Below, piece after piece: positions 1-8,204 of a stretch of 64,000 nt of DNA. This DNA comes from Paenibacillus elgii NBRC 100335. GTDB lineage: Bacteria > Bacillota > Bacilli > Paenibacillales > NBRC-103111. The notes below the pieces were generated by a model. It was given only the letters and a program-made list of their open reading frames with translations, was not told the origin of the DNA and searched no databases. Position 1 is the stretch's first letter. Each line of letters opens with the position of its first letter. Location: the NCBI RefSeq assembly GCF_004000865.1, contig NZ_BIMB01000012.1, forward strand, positions 62,001 to 126,000, read 5' to 3'. The position numbers and the translations under genes are program-made.

Positions 1-249
1 ATGCCAAACGCCAATAACGCCGCAATTGTGGAAATTTCTCAAACCGCCAATAAATTCAGATCATCCATTGTTCTTCAGTATGATAACAAGTATATCGATG
101 TGAAGAGCATTCTTGGCTTGTTTACGACGCTGCTCACATCCAGCAACTATGATCTTCATGTTCACGGACCGGATGCCGACGAAGCGAAGAAAGCCATGGC
201 TGAAGTATTCGAGAAGCACGGTCTTAAGATCAACAGCATTCAAGACTAA
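1..249 (+). CDS. HPr-family protein lacking the active-site histidine region (possibly 5' truncated by window)
   Basis: 82 residues as visible. From about residue 8 onward it follows the HPr/Crh pattern: an alpha helix (ISQTANKF), a beta strand (SSIVLQYDNKY), then the KSILGL motif that matches KSIMGV/KSIMGL around the regulatory Ser46 of HPr, and a C-terminal helix. The GLHARPA loop that carries phosphorylatable His15 is absent; the aligned positions read NANNAAI. It is therefore unlikely to pass phosphate from enzyme I. The window starts exactly on this ATG, so a true start further upstream cannot be excluded. A good terminator follows. The HPr fold is fairly sure; a function is not assigned. 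Confidence 0.7.
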   Translation: MPNANNAAIVEISQTANKFRSSIVLQYDNKYIDVKSILGLFTTLLTSSNYDLHVHGPDADEAKKAMAEVFEKHGLKINSIQD

Positions 250-267
250 ACCATACGATTTCCAGGT

Positions 268-310
268 AAAGGCATTTTCGCGCAGCGAAGATGCCTTTAT
301 TCACTTTTTT
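268..310 (+). terminator. Rho-independent terminator after the HPr-like gene
   Basis: A 14-bp stem (268-281 with 285-298, one G-T wobble) has a 3-base loop and is followed by a T-rich tail ending in TTTTTT at 305-310. It directly follows the stop codon at 247-249. Confidence 0.8.
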
Positions 311-325
311 GAGAATAATTCTCAA
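309..325 (+). promoter_or_regulatory. Fur-family (7-1-7) operator-like palindrome
   Basis: TTGAGAATAATTCTCAA is a perfect 8-1-8 inverted repeat. It matches the Bacillus Fur/PerR/Zur box layout (Fur: TGATAATnATTATCA), with a symmetric T to G change in each half. It lies about 72 bp upstream of the inferred ylaN transcription start and just after the upstream terminator. Binding by Fur itself is inference. Confidence 0.5.
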
Positions 326-353
326 GGTATGGCGTCTATCTTGGTCTATCGAC

Positions 354-382
354 TTGTGTATTGTGCCGTTTTCGACTAATAT
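354..382 (+). promoter_or_regulatory. Probable sigma-A promoter of ylaN
   Basis: TTGTGT (354-359), 17 bp, TAATAT (377-382). This predicts a roughly 100-nt leader before the ylaN start at 490. The leader contains a small GC-rich hairpin around 438-460. Confidence 0.45.
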
Positions 383-489
383 AAAACTATCGGCGTTTAA
401 GCGCCTGCTTCGGATAAGTACCGGGGCCGCATGTTCGTCCGGTTGACCGCCGGGGAACGCAAATGGTTGGATTACAGGGGGGGAGCACC

Positions 490-777
490 ATGTCGTCGGA
501 TGTGCTGCTCAGCTTGTCGCAGAAGGCTCTGCATCTGCTGCAAGAAGATGCGGACAAGATCGAGAAGCTGATTGAAGTGCAGATGGAAAACTTAACCACT
601 CGCAAATGTCCTCTGTATGAAGAGGTGTTAGATACGCAAATTTACGGGTTGTCGCGGGAGATTGACTTTGCGATCCGGGCGGAGCTGATTACCGAGACGG
701 CGGGCAGACAAATTTTAATGAAGCTGGAACGGAATGTAGCCCAGCTCTATGAGGCTATGAGTAAGAACAAAGAGTAA
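490..777 (+). CDS. ylaN: YlaN family protein (UPF0358), Fur-interacting iron homeostasis factor
   Basis: 95 residues, the usual family length. The diagnostic blocks are present: HLLQEDADKIEKLIEVQMENLT, then CPLYEEVLDTQ and YGLSREIDFA, all close to B. subtilis YlaN. I chose the ATG at 490 because GGGGGGG ends a few bases upstream and the shorter form matches the family; a longer in-frame ATG at 463 has no ribosome site. In B. subtilis and S. aureus, YlaN binds Fur and relieves its repression when iron is scarce. In B. subtilis ylaN precedes ftsW; here ftsW lies 2.5 kb downstream on the other strand. A Fur-like palindrome lies upstream. Confidence 0.93.
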   Translation: MSSDVLLSLSQKALHLLQEDADKIEKLIEVQMENLTTRKCPLYEEVLDTQIYGLSREIDFAIRAELITETAGRQILMKLERNVAQLYEAMSKNKE

Positions 778-809
778 CCTTCACTGGGAAGGTTACTCTT
801 TGTTTTTTT
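769..809 (+). terminator. Terminator between convergent ylaN and the Ca2+/H+ antiporter
   Basis: A perfect 12-bp stem (769-780 with 790-801) overlaps the ylaN stop codon, with a 9-base loop and then a T run to 809. The A-rich left flank suggests that it also works for the reverse-strand gene ending at 824. Confidence 0.85.
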
Positions 810-823
810 GTATCGCATGGCTC

Positions 824-1885
824 CTACACCAAGAAGAACGCAATGCCCAGAATGATATAGACGACCAGCAGCAGCACGCCCTCGAACCACGTTGTGGCTC
901 CGTCCTTAGAGATCGATTTGGCGATAAACGCGGCTACGCCGATGGCTATGATCTCGTAGGTCGTAAAGACGAGATCCATCGTTTTGCCGAAAAGGAGCGA
1001 GAGGAGCACTAACACAGGCGCGACGAACAGCGCAATCTGCAGGCTGCTGCCGACCGCGATTTCGACGGCGGCGCCCATTTTGTTTTTCCGGGCCATCATC
1101 ACGGCGGCGCTATGTTCCGCGGCATTGCCGACGATGGCGATCAGGAAGGCGCCTACGAATAGCTCGGACAGCCCGTATTGATGGCTGAACGGCTCCAGCG
1201 TATGTACGAGCCACTCGCTCTGAAAGGCGACCATGACGGTGGCGATAATCAGAAGTACGATCGACAAGCCTTTGGACCATGCGGCTTCCCCGTGCTCGAC
1301 CACCTCATCCGAGAGCTCGTTCTTGTGCGTAATCATCGAGAAGATGAGCCAGAGCAGGTAAGCGATGATCAGGATCACGGATACGATGACGCTCAGATTG
1401 GACGTTTCCTGAGTGGTGAAGCTCCGGGCGAAAGCGGCGGGAATGAACAGCGCAATAACGGCCAGCAGCATAAGCGACCCGTTATGTCCGGCCAGTTTCA
1501 CGTTGAACGTCTGTTCCTTGTATTTTAATCCTCCGAGCAGCACGCTAAGTCCGAGCACAAGCAGCATGTTTCCGATGATGGAGCCGGTGATGCTGGCTTT
1601 GACGATCTCGAACATCCCGTCTTTCACCAGAAAGATGGCGATGATGAGCTCTGCGGCATTGCCGAACGTCGCGTTCAAAAAACCGCCCAGTCTTTCCCCG
1701 GCATAATGCGCGACGCTTTCCGTAGCTTTTCCCAGGAAACCGGCAACAAAGATGATAGCCACCGCCGAGATAAAAAATTGCACCGTAGGGCTGAACGTGG
1801 GAGCTCCGACATAATGAGCGACTGCGCTTAGGAGGAAGCTCGCCAGCAGACCGATCGTAAAAGCGTGGCGTTTCAAAAGGATCAC
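824..1885 (-). CDS. cax: Ca2+/H+ antiporter, CaxA/ChaA (YfkE) type
   Basis: 353 residues with about eleven hydrophobic segments. It carries the two alpha-repeat signatures of cation/Ca2+ exchangers: GNAAELI in the N half (after FLNATF) and GNAAEHS in the C half. Both include the acidic residue that binds the ion, and each is followed by a Gly/Ser-rich GSIIGN or GSSLQI stretch. A short acidic and charged linker (about residues 185-205, ITHKNELSDEVVEHGE) separates the halves. Members swap cytoplasmic Ca2+ for external protons. It is a single gene, convergent with ylaN and with its own upstream region at 1886-1940. The exact ion preference is not visible. Confidence 0.9.
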   Translation of the reverse strand: MILLKRHAFTIGLLASFLLSAVAHYVGAPTFSPTVQFFISAVAIIFVAGFLGKATESVAHYAGERLGGFLNATFGNAAELIIAIFLVKDGMFEIVKASITGSIIGNMLLVLGLSVLLGGLKYKEQTFNVKLAGHNGSLMLLAVIALFIPAAFARSFTTQETSNLSVIVSVILIIAYLLWLIFSMITHKNELSDEVVEHGEAAWSKGLSIVLLIIATVMVAFQSEWLVHTLEPFSHQYGLSELFVGAFLIAIVGNAAEHSAAVMMARKNKMGAAVEIAVGSSLQIALFVAPVLVLLSLLFGKTMDLVFTTYEIIAIGVAAFIAKSISKDGATTWFEGVLLLVVYIILGIAFFLV

Positions 1886-1977
1886 CTCATGTGGTAAAGT
1901 ATACCTAACTCGAATAAAACCTATTCTAATATAATCAATTTTTGGACAAAGTAAAATACTTCAGGGAGGAGTTTCAT

Positions 1978-2763
1978 ATGGATCTATATTTAAAAGGGAA
2001 AAAAGCAGTCGTCACCGCATCCAGCAAAGGATTGGGCCGGGCAATCGCCGAGCAGTTGGCGGCGGAAGGAGCCGATTTGCTGCTCTGCAGCCGGGATGAG
2101 CAGGCCGTATGCGACGTAGCGGCCCAGCTGGGGCAAAAATACGGCGTAACGGCTATTGGTATGGCCGTTGATCTAAGCAGCCCCGAGCAAATCGGCTGGC
2201 TTGTCCAGCAGGCGGCCGACCGGTTCGGCCGGGTTGACGCTCTCGTGTGCAATGCAGGAGGGCCGCCGAGCGGCAGCTTCCTGTCGCTGGACGAGGAAGC
2301 ATGGCTCCATGCCATTCAAGTGAATCTCATGAGCGTTGTCAGGCTTGTCAAAGGCTTCCATCCGCTGATGAAGGAGCAGGGCGGGCGGATCGTCACGATC
2401 GCTTCGTCGTCGGTGAAAGTGCCGATTCCCGGCTTGGTGCTGTCCAATACGCTGCGAACGGGCATCGTCGGTCTAATGAAGACGCTATCGGTCGAGTGGG
2501 GCCCGGACGGGATTTTGCTGAATACCGTATGTCCCGGCCGAATCAGTACGGATCGTCTGGTTGAGCTGGATACGGCTAAAGCGGCCCGCGACCAGATATC
2601 GGTTGAAGAAATACGGGAGAGCATGGTCAAGGACATTCCGCTCGGTCGTTACGGCGAACCGGAGGAGCTGGCTGCCACGGCCGCATTCCTGCTTTCGCCG
2701 CGCAATAGCTACATGACCGGTTCAGTCTTTTATGTCGATGGCGGGTCGATTAAGGCCATTTAG
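1978..2763 (+). CDS. Atypical short-chain dehydrogenase/reductase (SDR) with substituted catalytic Tyr and Lys
   Basis: 261 residues. The Rossmann glycine motif is TASSKGLG (13-20; the first Gly of TGxxxGxG is Ala), NAGG is at 92-95, the helix-4 Asn is at 116, and the C-terminal SDR pattern PGRIST...GSVFYVDGG is intact. Counting from the catalytic Ser at 143, the position of the catalytic Tyr (156) is Ser and that of the Lys (160) is Arg, within LVLSNTLRTG. I picked ATG 1978 because GGGAGGAG precedes it; the in-frame ATG at 1942 has no such site. It probably binds NAD(P) but may not work by the classical mechanism. The substrate is unknown. Confidence 0.85.
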   Translation: MDLYLKGKKAVVTASSKGLGRAIAEQLAAEGADLLLCSRDEQAVCDVAAQLGQKYGVTAIGMAVDLSSPEQIGWLVQQAADRFGRVDALVCNAGGPPSGSFLSLDEEAWLHAIQVNLMSVVRLVKGFHPLMKEQGGRIVTIASSSVKVPIPGLVLSNTLRTGIVGLMKTLSVEWGPDGILLNTVCPGRISTDRLVELDTAKAARDQISVEEIRESMVKDIPLGRYGEPEELAATAAFLLSPRNSYMTGSVFYVDGGSIKAI

Positions 2764-2859
2764 AAGTATTTTCAGGCGGGGTGTTAGCAGCTTGTCCCGG
2801 CAGGCAGCTCCGGCAAATTCGGGTGATGTCGAAACCTGTCAAATGGTTGCGCGGTACAT

Positions 2860-2888
2860 TTGCTTTCCCGCTTGGAAGTTATTACAAT
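2860..2888 (+). promoter_or_regulatory. Sigma-A promoter of the Asp23 gene
   Basis: TTGCTT (2860-2865), 17 bp, TACAAT (2883-2888), 31 bp before the ATG at 2919. The ribosome site GAAGGAG is at 2904-2910. Confidence 0.65.
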
Positions 2889-2918
2889 AGAGCTATAATC
2901 CTTGAAGGAGTGATCCTC

Positions 2919-3308
2919 ATGAGCGAAGAAATTCAAACAGGTCTTATCCGCATTTCAGATGACGTCGTAGCGACTATTGCAGGATTGGCTGCGCTGGAGA
3001 CTCCAGGGATTGCCGGTATGTCGGGAGGAATTTCCGAAGGATTGGCGAAGCGTCTGAGCGGCAAAAACGTGCAGAAGGGCGTTTCGGTGGAAGTGGGTCA
3101 AGTGGAAGCGGCTATCGATCTTCGAGTGATTGTCAATTTCGGAAGTAAAATCCATGAGGTGTGTCGCGATCTTCAAGAAAATGTGCGCGATGCGGTAGAG
3201 AACATGACCGGTCTGACGGTCGTTGAAGTCAATATTAAGGTTGAGGGCGTCGCATTTCGCGAGGAAGAGCAAGCCGTCGTGGAGGACCCGAATAACCGGG
3301 TCAAGTAA
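2919..3308 (+). CDS. Asp23/Gls24 family envelope stress protein
   Basis: 129 residues with the Asp23 pattern: an N-terminal strand (TGLIRISDDVVATIAGLAALETPGI), a variable loop, AAIDLRVIVNFGSKI, then VRDAVENMTGLTVVEVNIKVEGVAF and a short acidic tail. Family members are cytoplasmic or membrane-associated proteins linked to cell-envelope homeostasis. The ATG at 2919 follows GAAGGAG; a 46-codon upstream extension lacks a ribosome site and overlaps the promoter. It is one of two Asp23 paralogues in the window; the other is yloU at 44680. It has its own promoter and terminator. Confidence 0.9.
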   Translation: MSEEIQTGLIRISDDVVATIAGLAALETPGIAGMSGGISEGLAKRLSGKNVQKGVSVEVGQVEAAIDLRVIVNFGSKIHEVCRDLQENVRDAVENMTGLTVVEVNIKVEGVAFREEEQAVVEDPNNRVK

Positions 3309-3318
3309 GAACAAGAAA

Positions 3319-3345
3319 GAGAGCCTGACCTCAGGCTCTCTTTTT
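3319..3345 (+). terminator. Terminator of the Asp23 gene, overlapping the 3' end of ftsW
   Basis: A perfect 10-bp stem (3319-3328 with 3331-3340) has a 2-base apex and is followed by TTTTT. Its right arm covers the last codons of the reverse-strand ftsW. Confidence 0.8.
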
Positions 3346-4473
3346 CGTTTCCCGTTCTTTTTCCGGCTTATTGTACTCTCTGGATATGCTGAGCAGAATA
3401 CCGAGGCCGGCCAGCGTCGTTAGCATCGAGGTGCCGCCGTAGCTGATCAGCGGCAGCGTGACGCCGGTCATCGGAATCGTATTGGTGACTCCGCCCATGT
3501 TGATGAACGCCTGAATGCCGATCATTCCGACAATCCCTACGCCAAGCAGCATGCCGAAGGTGTCCTGGCAGCGGAGCGCTACGATCAGCCCGCGCCATAG
3601 AAAAGCAAGATACGCCAGCAAAAAGAGGAAAGTGCCAATGAAGCCGAGCTCTTCTCCGATAATTGCAAAAATAAAATCGTTGTGCGCCTCCGGCAAATAG
3701 TGCAGCTTCTGCACACTTTGTCCGAAGCCGGCTCCCGTCAGACCGCCGTGTCCGAACGCATATAGCGATTGCATAAGCTGGAAACCGCTTCCGTGCGGAT
3801 CTTTGGCTGGGTTCCAATAAGCTGTAAACCGCGCAAAGTGGTGACTGGTCCCGTTTGTGACGATGTAATAAATCATGCCTACGATGGTCAAGAATACGAC
3901 ACCGCCGGTACCCAGATAAAATACATGCTTGAGCTGCGCCCCACCGACAATGATAATCAGCATGGCGCAAAGCACCAGCACCATTGTGGAACCGAGGTCG
4001 GGTTGCATCATAATCAGCGCGGAAATGAAACCGATAACGACGAGCGGCGGCATAAGTCCTCGTTTGAAGTCCTGGAACCGGTCGCCTTTTTTGCTGATAA
4101 TCGAAGCCAAATAAACGATAATCGCAAGCTTGGCGAATTCGGTCGGCTGTAGGGAGAGACCGCCAATGCGAAGCCAGCTCGTAGCGCCGTTCATTACCTT
4201 ACCGACAATCGGAACGAGCAGAAGAAGCATCGAAACAACGAAAAGAGCCGGTATGACCCACTTCTGAAATTTCCGGAAATCTACATTCATGCAAAAAAAC
4301 ATAACGATCGTACCGACACCGGCAAATATCGCCTGTTTTACCGCCAAGTACCAGGGATCGCTAGCTCTATACGCCATGCTTGCGCTAAAAACAAACGCCA
4401 ACCCGAAGCACACGAGTGAAAACGTCAAGAAGAGCAGCAAAAAATCGGGCGTTCCTCGACGCGGGGTTGTCAT
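3331..4473 (-). CDS. ftsW: Peptidoglycan glycosyltransferase of the FtsW/RodA/SpoVE (SEDS) family, probably FtsW
   Basis: 380 residues with ten predicted membrane segments. SEDS signatures are present: the WLRIGGLSLQPTEFAKLA block, then MMQPDLGS (with the functionally essential Asp), the large outside loop around YFLPEAHNDFIFA-type sequence (here LHYLPEAHNDFIFAIIGEELG), and TGVTLPLISYGGTS near the C-terminus. These enzymes polymerise lipid II glycan strands at the septum or during sporulation. FtsW rather than RodA or SpoVE is favoured by proximity to ylaN, as in B. subtilis. It lies downstream of yugN on the same strand with a 13-bp gap, so the two are probably co-transcribed. Confidence 0.9.
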   Translation of the reverse strand: MTTPRRGTPDFLLLFLTFSLVCFGLAFVFSASMAYRASDPWYLAVKQAIFAGVGTIVMFFCMNVDFRKFQKWVIPALFVVSMLLLLVPIVGKVMNGATSWLRIGGLSLQPTEFAKLAIIVYLASIISKKGDRFQDFKRGLMPPLVVIGFISALIMMQPDLGSTMVLVLCAMLIIIVGGAQLKHVFYLGTGGVVFLTIVGMIYYIVTNGTSHHFARFTAYWNPAKDPHGSGFQLMQSLYAFGHGGLTGAGFGQSVQKLHYLPEAHNDFIFAIIGEELGFIGTFLFLLAYLAFLWRGLIVALRCQDTFGMLLGVGIVGMIGIQAFINMGGVTNTIPMTGVTLPLISYGGTSMLTTLAGLGILLSISREYNKPEKERETKKRA

Positions 4474-4486
4474 AACAATCCTCCGC

Positions 4487-4834
4487 TTATTGAGTCAGCT
4501 TGACTTTCAGTTCAGCGAGCTTGCCGCTAGCCGTTTTCATGATGTAGTCCGGAATGGCAGCCTGATAGTTGACACCGTGCGGGAAGGACGCTTGGCCGAT
4601 GTAAACATCCTCGACATAAAGAATGGCATAAGGCGATTCCAGCTTCCCGGATTCAACGCGGGTATTGATGCGCAGGAAATAATCGTTCGTAGATTCGCGA
4701 TCCGGCAATTGCAGATCGTATGTAGCACGGTAATATTCCCATTGCCAACGCACGAAGCCGAGCTGCTCCATCACTTCGTCCAAATGCGCAAGGTCGCTTT
4801 TTATGCCTTTAATTCCGCTATTTTCAATAATCAC
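4487..4834 (-). CDS. yugN: YugN-like family protein
   Basis: 115 residues that resemble the YugN-like family: an N-terminal IENSGIKGI, the LDEVMEQLGFVRWQWEYYRATYDL block, then YFLRINTRVESGKLE and ILYVEDVYIGQASFPHGVNY. No enzymatic motif, signal peptide or membrane segment is visible. The function of the family is not established. It is the first gene of a reverse-strand pair with ftsW. In the coding direction AGGAGGG precedes the ATG at 4834. Confidence 0.8.
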   Translation of the reverse strand: MIIENSGIKGIKSDLAHLDEVMEQLGFVRWQWEYYRATYDLQLPDRESTNDYFLRINTRVESGKLESPYAILYVEDVYIGQASFPHGVNYQAAIPDYIMKTASGKLAELKVKLTQ

Positions 4835-5077
4835 AACAAAACCCTCCTAGAAATATGTACCTCGACTCTACAGTTAACCCTTTATTCATGATAGTATGTT
4901 TCCCTTTCTTGTGCAAGCCTAATGCACGGAGGGAAATTGCCCGCCAGAATAAAGTTGTGAAATTCTTGTGACACATGGATGAAACCGTTTAAAGGATTTG
5001 ATAAAATGGTACTACATTTCAGCGATCGCTTATTTATATACGCTGGACAGCGGCAAGAGAAGACGGAGGGGTACCCT

Positions 5078-6265
5078 ATGAAATCGATAGAAGAAACGCT
5101 GCAAGCGTCAGTGCCCGATATGATCGCTTGGCGTCGCTATTTGCACCGCCATCCCGAGCTTTCGTTCGAGGAATCGAAGACCGCGGCTTTTGTTGCGGAC
5201 TTGTTGAAGCAATGGGGGCTGGAGGTTCGGACGGGCGTTGGTGGGCACGGAATTGTAGCCAAGCTGCGCGGGGCATCGGACGGGCCGACGGTGGCGCTGA
5301 GAGCCGATATGGATGCGCTGCCGATTCAGGATGAAAAAAGCTGCGAGTACGCCTCTTCGGTGCCGGGAGTGATGCACGCCTGCGGCCATGACGCTCATAC
5401 GTCCGCTTTGCTCGGCGTCGCCAAAACTCTAAGCAGTCACCGGGAAGCGCTGAGCGGCACCATCGTATTTATTTTTCAGCCGGCCGAAGAGATGACCCCT
5501 GGCGGGGCGATGGGAATGATTGAGGAAGGCGCGCTTGACGGGGTCGATGTCATATACGGCATTCATTTATGGACGCCGTTTGAGGTTGGCGCGGCTTATT
5601 GCAAGCCCGGCCCGATGATGGCGGCGGCGGATGAATTTGTGATCGAGATCAAAGGAAAGGGCGGCCACGGCGGCCTGCCACATGAGACGGTAGACAGTGT
5701 GTATGTCGCCTCGCAACTGGTTGTCAATTTACAGTCGATTGTGAGTCGCAGCACCGACCCTACACAGCCCTGTGTCGTTAGCGTGGGATCAATACACAGC
5801 GGTACGAGCTTCAACGTAATTGCAGAGTCCGCCGTGCTTAAAGGAACGGTCCGGACTTACGATCCCGCTCTGCGCATGCAGGTGAAAGAGCGGCTTGAGA
5901 CGATCGTAGAGCAGACATGTCTGATGAACGGGGCAACCTACACACTCGATTACAAGCTTGGTTATCCTCCCGTTGTCAACGATGCGAAGGAAGCGGAACG
6001 GTTTTACCGCGCGGCAACGTGGGCTATGGGCACGGACGGCGGACGGACGGCGCCGCTCATTATGGCCGGTGAAGACTATGCCTATTATCTGGAAAAAATT
6101 CCGGGTTGCTTTATGTTCGTTGGCGCGGGCAATAAAACGAGGGGCGTTGTGCACCCGCATCACCATCCGAGATTCGATATTGACGAAGCGTCGATGGAGC
6201 ACGCGGCCCGTTTATTTATTGCCATGATCCAAGATTATATGAAGGAAAATGGGACGAGAGCTTGA
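5078..6265 (+). CDS. M20 family amidohydrolase (N-acyl-amino acid / hippurate hydrolase type)
   Basis: 395 residues. The metal-site motifs of M20D peptidases are clear: RADMDALP (75-82), HACGHD with Cys102 and His104 as ligands, QPAEE with catalytic and ligand Glu at 137-138, and a lid domain with GKGGHGGLPH. The C-terminal PHHHPRFDID supplies the last His. Such enzymes hydrolyse N-acyl amino acids or indole conjugates with two metal ions in the cytoplasm; the true substrate cannot be read from sequence. ATG 5078 follows GGAGGGG; a start at 4979 lacks a ribosome site. It is monocistronic or co-transcribed with the CBS gene 162 bp later. Confidence 0.9.
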   Translation: MKSIEETLQASVPDMIAWRRYLHRHPELSFEESKTAAFVADLLKQWGLEVRTGVGGHGIVAKLRGASDGPTVALRADMDALPIQDEKSCEYASSVPGVMHACGHDAHTSALLGVAKTLSSHREALSGTIVFIFQPAEEMTPGGAMGMIEEGALDGVDVIYGIHLWTPFEVGAAYCKPGPMMAAADEFVIEIKGKGGHGGLPHETVDSVYVASQLVVNLQSIVSRSTDPTQPCVVSVGSIHSGTSFNVIAESAVLKGTVRTYDPALRMQVKERLETIVEQTCLMNGATYTLDYKLGYPPVVNDAKEAERFYRAATWAMGTDGGRTAPLIMAGEDYAYYLEKIPGCFMFVGAGNKTRGVVHPHHHPRFDIDEASMEHAARLFIAMIQDYMKENGTRA

Positions 6266-6427
6266 TATCGTCTCCCGGGAAGTAATAACGGGCGGAACGA
6301 ATGGGAAGCCGGGGGAAAGGGGATTCTAAGCGTGCAGCGGCCTGGGGACTTTCTTGTCTTCGATGGAACATGTGGCGAGAGTTTCGGCAACAGGCTGCCA
6401 ATTCCTTTTCTCAGGAGGGTGTTTGCC

Positions 6428-6865
6428 ATGAGTACCAGAACGCTTCGGGAAATTATGACGACGGATTGTTCGACGGTCACGTTGAAGGATAACGTATACG
6501 AGGCGGCCGTGAAGATGAAGCAGGAGGATACGGGCTTTATTCCCGTTGTCGAAGGAAGGAAGCTGATCGGGGTACTGACGGACCGGGACCTGGTCATCCG
6601 CGGGTATGCGGAGAAACGGGAAGGCTCCGCGGCGATTAAGCAAGTAATGAGCGACAGGGTAGTATCCGTTCCACCCGAGACAACGGTGGACGAAGCGGCA
6701 AAAATTATGGCTAAAGAGCAAATTCGCAGGCTGCCGGTAGTGGCGAACGGCGATCTGGTCGGGATCGTATCTATCGGAGACTTGGCCGTCCGCGACAAGT
6801 TCGAGGATGAAGCGGGCGAAGCGCTCAGCCAAATTTCCGAACAGGATAAGCTAACGGTACATTAA
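6428..6865 (+). CDS. Tandem CBS-domain protein
   Basis: 145 residues made almost entirely of two CBS repeats (about 8-60 and 72-130). Each has the typical IPVVEGRKLIGVLTDRDL or LPVVANGDLVGIVSIGDL ending. This type (B. subtilis YhcV/YlbB-like) probably senses adenine nucleotides; the partner is unknown. The ATG at 6428 follows AGGAGGG with good spacing; an upstream ATG at 6332 in the same frame has none. A terminator follows directly. Confidence 0.88.
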   Translation: MSTRTLREIMTTDCSTVTLKDNVYEAAVKMKQEDTGFIPVVEGRKLIGVLTDRDLVIRGYAEKREGSAAIKQVMSDRVVSVPPETTVDEAAKIMAKEQIRRLPVVANGDLVGIVSIGDLAVRDKFEDEAGEALSQISEQDKLTVH

Positions 6866-6871
6866 TCAACT

Positions 6872-6914
6872 ATCGTTCTTTCGTCCGGTAAAGGTCGAAG
6901 GAACGATTTTTTTA
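6872..6914 (+). terminator. Terminator after the CBS gene
   Basis: A 12-bp stem (6872-6883 with 6896-6907, one wobble pair) is followed by a run of seven T. Confidence 0.8.
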
Positions 6915-6918
6915 TTTA

Positions 6919-6947
6919 TTGTTTTGTTCACGTGTGCATTGTATAAT
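6919..6947 (+). promoter_or_regulatory. Sigma-A promoter of the Gfo/Idh/MocA gene
   Basis: TTGTTT (6919-6924), 17 bp, TATAAT (6942-6947), about 60 bp before the start codon at 7007. Confidence 0.6.
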
Positions 6948-7006
6948 AAAGGAGTTGAAAAGAAGATTAATTTAGGTAATGACATGTCATGAGAGGCGGG
7001 GAAACG

Positions 7007-8173
7007 ATGAGCAAGGTACGATTCGGACTTATTGGAATCGGCAATATGGGGAAGGGTCATACGAATTATTTTGCCAAAAATGAAGTGGCCGGAGGCGAGC
7101 TGACTGCCATTGTGGACACGAACCCGGAGCGTCTCGAATGGGTTCGCCAGCAGTACGGAGACCGGTTCCAGCTGTTTGACAATCTGGATTCGTTTTTCGC
7201 TTCGCAAGCCTTCGATGCCGTTCTCATCTGCACGCCGCACTATGATCACCCGGACTTGGCGATTGCGGCATTCGAGCACGGCTATCATGTGCTGGTCGAG
7301 AAGCCGGCAGGCGTCTACACGAAGAAGGTTCGCGAGATGAATGAAGCTGCCGCCCGTTCCGGTAAAGCCTTCGGCATCATGTACAATCAGCGCACGAATC
7401 CGTTGTACCAAAAGCTGCGTGACCTCGTCTCCTCCGGAGAGCTTGGCGAAATCCGCCGCACCAATTGGATCATCACGAACTGGTACCGCTCCCAAAGTTA
7501 CTACGATTCCGGCGGCTGGCGGGCGACCTGGGCGGGGGAAGGCGGAGGCGTTTTACTTAACCAAGACCCACATCAGCTTGATTTGTGGCAGTGGACGATC
7601 GGTATGATGCCTAAGCGGGTGCGCGCGTTTTGCCATTTTGGCAAATACCGCAATATCGAAGTGGAGGACGACGTGACCGCTTACGTCGAATACGAGAACG
7701 GAGCGACCGGTTTGTTCGTGACGACGACCGGCGAAGCCCCGGGAACGAACCGGTTCGAAGTGAGCGGCGACCGAGGCAAAATCGTCATCGAAGACGGCAA
7801 GCTGACGTTCTGGCGGCTGCGGGTGCCGGAGTCTGAGTTCAACCGCGACTTTAAGGGCGGCTTCGGCGCGCCGGAATGCTGGAAATGCGAAATTCCGGTA
7901 GGCTCCTCGGAAGGATCGCAGCACAAAGGGATTACGCAAAATTTCGTCGATCATATTTTGCATGGTACTCCGCTGCTGGCGCCGGGAGAAGAAGGGATCA
8001 AAGGACTGACCCTTTCGAACGCGATGCATCTGTCCACCTGGACCGACAATTGGGTCGATCTTCCGATCGACGAAGACCTGTACTACGAAAAGCTGCAGGA
8101 ACGGATTCGAAACTCCAGTTACAAAAAAGAAACCCGCAAGCTGGACCATATGGATGTCAGCGGAACTCATTAA
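7007..8173 (+). CDS. Gfo/Idh/MocA family NAD(P)-dependent oxidoreductase
   Basis: 388 residues. The Rossmann start FGLIGIGNMGKGH (4-16) is followed by the family's VEKPAG with the conserved Lys, and by GGGVLLNQDPHQLDLWQW with the catalytic-type His of the C-terminal alpha/beta domain. Members oxidise or reduce sugars, inositols and related polyols; the substrate cannot be inferred here and no sugar transporter or regulator is adjacent. ATG 7007 follows GGCGGGG; an ATG at 6989 in frame is less well placed. It is flanked by its own promoter and terminator, hence monocistronic. Confidence 0.9.
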   Translation: MSKVRFGLIGIGNMGKGHTNYFAKNEVAGGELTAIVDTNPERLEWVRQQYGDRFQLFDNLDSFFASQAFDAVLICTPHYDHPDLAIAAFEHGYHVLVEKPAGVYTKKVREMNEAAARSGKAFGIMYNQRTNPLYQKLRDLVSSGELGEIRRTNWIITNWYRSQSYYDSGGWRATWAGEGGGVLLNQDPHQLDLWQWTIGMMPKRVRAFCHFGKYRNIEVEDDVTAYVEYENGATGLFVTTTGEAPGTNRFEVSGDRGKIVIEDGKLTFWRLRVPESEFNRDFKGGFGAPECWKCEIPVGSSEGSQHKGITQNFVDHILHGTPLLAPGEEGIKGLTLSNAMHLSTWTDNWVDLPIDEDLYYEKLQERIRNSSYKKETRKLDHMDVSGTH

Positions 8174-8204
8174 TGTAATAAAGCAGGCATTAGCCAAAAA
8201 TGAA

